A stretch of 63,700 nucleotides of DNA from Symbiobacteriaceae bacterium (lineage in GTDB: Bacteria; Bacillota; Sulfobacillia; Symbiobacteriales; Symbiobacteriaceae): positions 1-63,700 of the forward strand of contig JARBUG010000009.1 in assembly GCA_029239785.1 (NCBI GenBank), given 5' to 3'. How positions within the stretch are numbered: position 1 is the stretch's first letter; the number at the start of each line of letters is the position of its first letter. This document shows positions 61,625 to 63,700 of the stretch, one piece after another. A program made the position numbers and the translations under genes. Under the pieces are notes generated by a model, which saw nothing but the letters and a program-made list of their open reading frames with translations, made no database searches and was not told the origin of the DNA.

Positions 61625-63700
61625 ATGCACGGGCGGCAGACCGGACGGCGGGTTTTTACCCTGAGCGTAATCTTGTTGTTGGGGCTTGCCGCGCTCGCAA
61701 CCAAAATGGCCCAGCTGCAGGGGCGGCAGCATACAGCCTTCCTGGCGGCGGCTGCGGCCCAGCGTTTCCATGAAGTTCGGCACGATGCGCCCAGGGGCGA
61801 AATCCTCGACCGCCACGGTCGGAAGCTTGTCACCAACCGCACGGCCTACCGCCTTCATTTGCTTTACCCCGCCTACGTGCAGGGCAACGTGCCCAATCAG
61901 GCACTGCTCGGGCAGCTGGCGAACCTGCTCGAGGTCGATCAGGCAACCCTTGAGGAACGTGCCTGGGAGCGAATCCGCGACCGCCGGTTCTTCGAGCCCA
62001 TCCTCATCAAAGATGACCTGAGCGTCCGGGAAGTCTCGCTCTTAATGGAACTGCGGGCCACGCTGCCCGGCGTCTATATCGATACCCACCCGGTCCGGTA
62101 TTACCCCTACGGGGAGCTGCTGGCCCACGTGTTGGGGCACACCGGAGAGGTCGTCTCTGATGAAGAGGCAGGCCAGCTTGGCCGCGGGTACATTCCCGGC
62201 GATTTTGTCGGCCGTGCCGGCGTGGAACTGCAGTACGATCAGGTGCTTCAGGGAGCACGCGGCTACAGCGACCTGGAAATCGATGCGCTCTTTCGCCCTA
62301 CAGGCGAAAGTACCCTCGTGCAGCCTGCCGTTTCGGGCCGCAACCTGCAGCTCACCATCGACCTCGACCTGCAGAAAACCGTTGAAGACGCCCTGTTGCG
62401 CACGCTGAACCACGTATCCGAAACGCCCGACTGGGCGGGCATCTACTTCCCCAAAACCAACGCCGGCGCCGCTGTCGTCATGGACGTGCGCACCGGTGCC
62501 ATTCTTGCCATGGCCAGCTACCCGACCTTCAACCCCAACACACCGGCGGTCGTCCCCGAAAGCAAGGCGGAGGCGCCGTTCCTCAACCGCGCCATCGGCA
62601 GTGCCTATCTCCCGGGCTCCACCTGGAAAATGTTGACCGGCGCTGCAGCACTGGAGGCGGGTGTTGTCTCGCCGTACGAAGAGGTCCTCTGCACCGGCAC
62701 TTACGACAAGCTTGAGCATAAGCTCGATTGGAAACTGGACGGCCACGGCTGGCAGAACATCACCGAGGCGTTGGCCAACTCCTGCAACATCTACTTCTAC
62801 GAGATGGGCTACCGCCTGGGCGTGGAGCGTCTGGCTGAGGTGGCGCAGGAGTTTGGCTTTGGCTTTCCGCTCGGGGTCGACCTTCCCGGTGAGGCGCCCG
62901 GCTGGATTCCCGATGCGCCGCGCCGCAACGAAGACCTCGACCCGGGCTCCTGGAACGGGGGCAAGCTGCTGTCGGCTGCCATCGGGCAGGGGCCAACCGC
63001 CACGCCGCTCCAGTTGGCCCGCTACGCTGCTGTCATCGCGAACGGGGGCGCCCTGGTCAGACCCCACATCGGGGCGGCCATCGTCACCGCTGACGGGCAG
63101 GTGGCCAGCGACCTGACACCGGCGCCCGACGGCCGGGTTGGGCTGCAGGAGAGCTCCTTCCACTTCCTCATGGATGGCATGGAAGCTGTGACCGACTGGG
63201 GAACCTCGGCCGGGGCGTTCAAGGGTCTGCCCTTCAAGGTGGCGGGCAAAACCGGCACGGCCGAGGTCGTTGGCACGCAGAACTGCCAGGGCGACCCCGC
63301 CTGCCAGTTTGGTGTGTACGTGGCATACGCCCCGGCTGACGAGCCGGAAATCGCCGTGGCCGTGGTCGGTGAGCGGGCCGGGCATGGCGATTCCATGAAC
63401 CCGGTGGTACGGGCCGCCATGGCCGCGTACTTCCAGGTGAAGCTGGCCGCGAACGACCCGCTGTACGTCCAGGGTATTCTGCCTCGGCCGGAGGGGCTGG
63501 CGGAGGTGCCGCCGGCGCCCGCCCCCGAGCCGCCGGCGTACCGGCCGGCGGTGCCCAACCCGGCCCCGGGCCCCGACCCGCAGCCCCCGCCGCCCAACCC
63601 GGCCCCGGGCCCCGACCCGCAGCCCCCGCCGCCCAACCCGGCCCCGGGCCCCGACCCGCAACCCCCGCCGCCCAACCCGGCCCCGGGCCCCGACCCGCAA
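61625..63700 (+). CDS. Class B penicillin-binding protein (PBP2-like), 3' end beyond window
   Basis: The reading frame from ATG 61625 stays open to the window edge (692 codons). A membrane helix (about residues 11-28) is followed by the PBP dimerisation domain (DAPRGEILDRHGRKLVTNRTA). The transpeptidase domain has active-site Ser332 in GSTWKM, SCN at 386-388 and KTGT at 542-545. It would cross-link peptidoglycan, as in elongation or sporulation PBP2 proteins. After residue 620 comes a proline-rich tail of 13-residue repeats that runs off the end. AAGGGTGGGG lies upstream of the ATG. Confidence 0.9.
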   Translation, partial: MHGRQTGRRVFTLSVILLLGLAALATKMAQLQGRQHTAFLAAAAAQRFHEVRHDAPRGEILDRHGRKLVTNRTAYRLHLLYPAYVQGNVPNQALLGQLANLLEVDQATLEERAWERIRDRRFFEPILIKDDLSVREVSLLMELRATLPGVYIDTHPVRYYPYGELLAHVLGHTGEVVSDEEAGQLGRGYIPGDFVGRAGVELQYDQVLQGARGYSDLEIDALFRPTGESTLVQPAVSGRNLQLTIDLDLQKTVEDALLRTLNHVSETPDWAGIYFPKTNAGAAVVMDVRTGAILAMASYPTFNPNTPAVVPESKAEAPFLNRAIGSAYLPGSTWKMLTGAAALEAGVVSPYEEVLCTGTYDKLEHKLDWKLDGHGWQNITEALANSCNIYFYEMGYRLGVERLAEVAQEFGFGFPLGVDLPGEAPGWIPDAPRRNEDLDPGSWNGGKLLSAAIGQGPTATPLQLARYAAVIANGGALVRPHIGAAIVTADGQVASDLTPAPDGRVGLQESSFHFLMDGMEAVTDWGTSAGAFKGLPFKVAGKTGTAEVVGTQNCQGDPACQFGVYVAYAPADEPEIAVAVVGERAGHGDSMNPVVRAAMAAYFQVKLAANDPLYVQGILPRPEGLAEVPPAPAPEPPAYRPAVPNPAPGPDPQPPPPNPAPGPDPQPPPPNPAPGPDPQPPPPNPAPGPDPQ
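63554..63700 (+). repeat. 39-bp tandem repeat in the PBP C-terminal tail
   Basis: Units start at 63554, 63593, 63632 and 63671 (the last cut by the window). Each encodes the 13 residues PNPAPGPDPQPPP. Copies differ by at most one base, which suggests recent expansion. Confidence 0.9.

Noticed and set aside
62042..63700. Long minus-strand open frame opposite the PBP gene
   Set aside because: High GC keeps the antisense frame open. The plus strand encodes all PBP catalytic motifs in one continuous frame.

Overview
The window suggests a high-GC, Gram-positive-type bacterium, most likely a Symbiobacterium-like Firmicute. The reasons are the GC-rich coding DNA with many GTG and TTG starts behind strong Shine-Dalgarno sites, a T-box leader, an FMN riboswitch, an SLH protein, LiaFSR-type and bacitracin-type stress modules, a SpoVB-type flippase and a MurE with a DAP-type motif. 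This assignment is inference from family content; no marker gene such as 16S rRNA is present.

Layout. 1-665: seven tRNA genes (Arg, Arg, Trp, His, Ala, Pro, Pro), the first cut by the window edge. 0.8-7.5 kb: an MFS exporter, two tandem 1-pyrroline-5-carboxylate dehydrogenases and a DinG-type helicase. 7.5-13.9 kb: a HhH-GPD-like protein, homoserine dehydrogenase, a LysE-type exporter, a glycerophosphodiesterase, a secreted GH73 cell-wall hydrolase and a small membrane protein. 14.2-18.3 kb: murE and a liaFSR-like envelope-stress operon. 18.4-21.9 kb: a TAXI-type TRAP transporter. 21.9-25.2 kb: sdhCDAB. 25.6 kb: an HU protein. 26.3-30.8 kb: the riboflavin operon ribD-ribE-ribBA-ribU-ribH behind an FMN riboswitch. 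30.9-38.5 kb: a GNAT enzyme, a heterodimeric ABC exporter and two secreted surface proteins. 38.6-40.9 kb: a small heme-oxidase-like/ScdA_N pair and a flippase. 41.2-44.7 kb: response regulator, ABC ATPase, permease and histidine kinase. 44.8-47.3 kb: MarR, prephenate dehydratase and a NERD-like protein. 47.3-54.9 kb: a T-box-controlled branched-chain amino acid operon, ilvN-ilvC-ilvE-(DJ-1)-ilvD-ilvB. 55-57 kb: two poorly characterised genes, one a very basic low-complexity protein with an apparent frameshift. 57.3-61.4 kb: anaerobic glycerol-3-phosphate dehydrogenase glpABC. 61.6 kb to the end: a class B penicillin-binding protein that runs off the window.

The genes are mostly housekeeping metabolism. 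The unusual content lies between them. There is a four-copy 76-bp repeat bounded by CTAG, two copies of which supply the stop codon of a neighbouring gene. There is a pair of structured elements in the 3' flanks of hup and ribH, with a conserved core and outer stems that differ in sequence but stay paired. A 33-bp tandem array lies between ilvD and ilvB and is open in frame with ilvB. Two other inverted-repeat elements also sit in the ilv operon, and a 110-bp terminal-inverted-repeat element lies at 41.0 kb. These are the best candidates for undescribed biology here. No CRISPR array, prophage, transposase gene or recognisable defence system was found.
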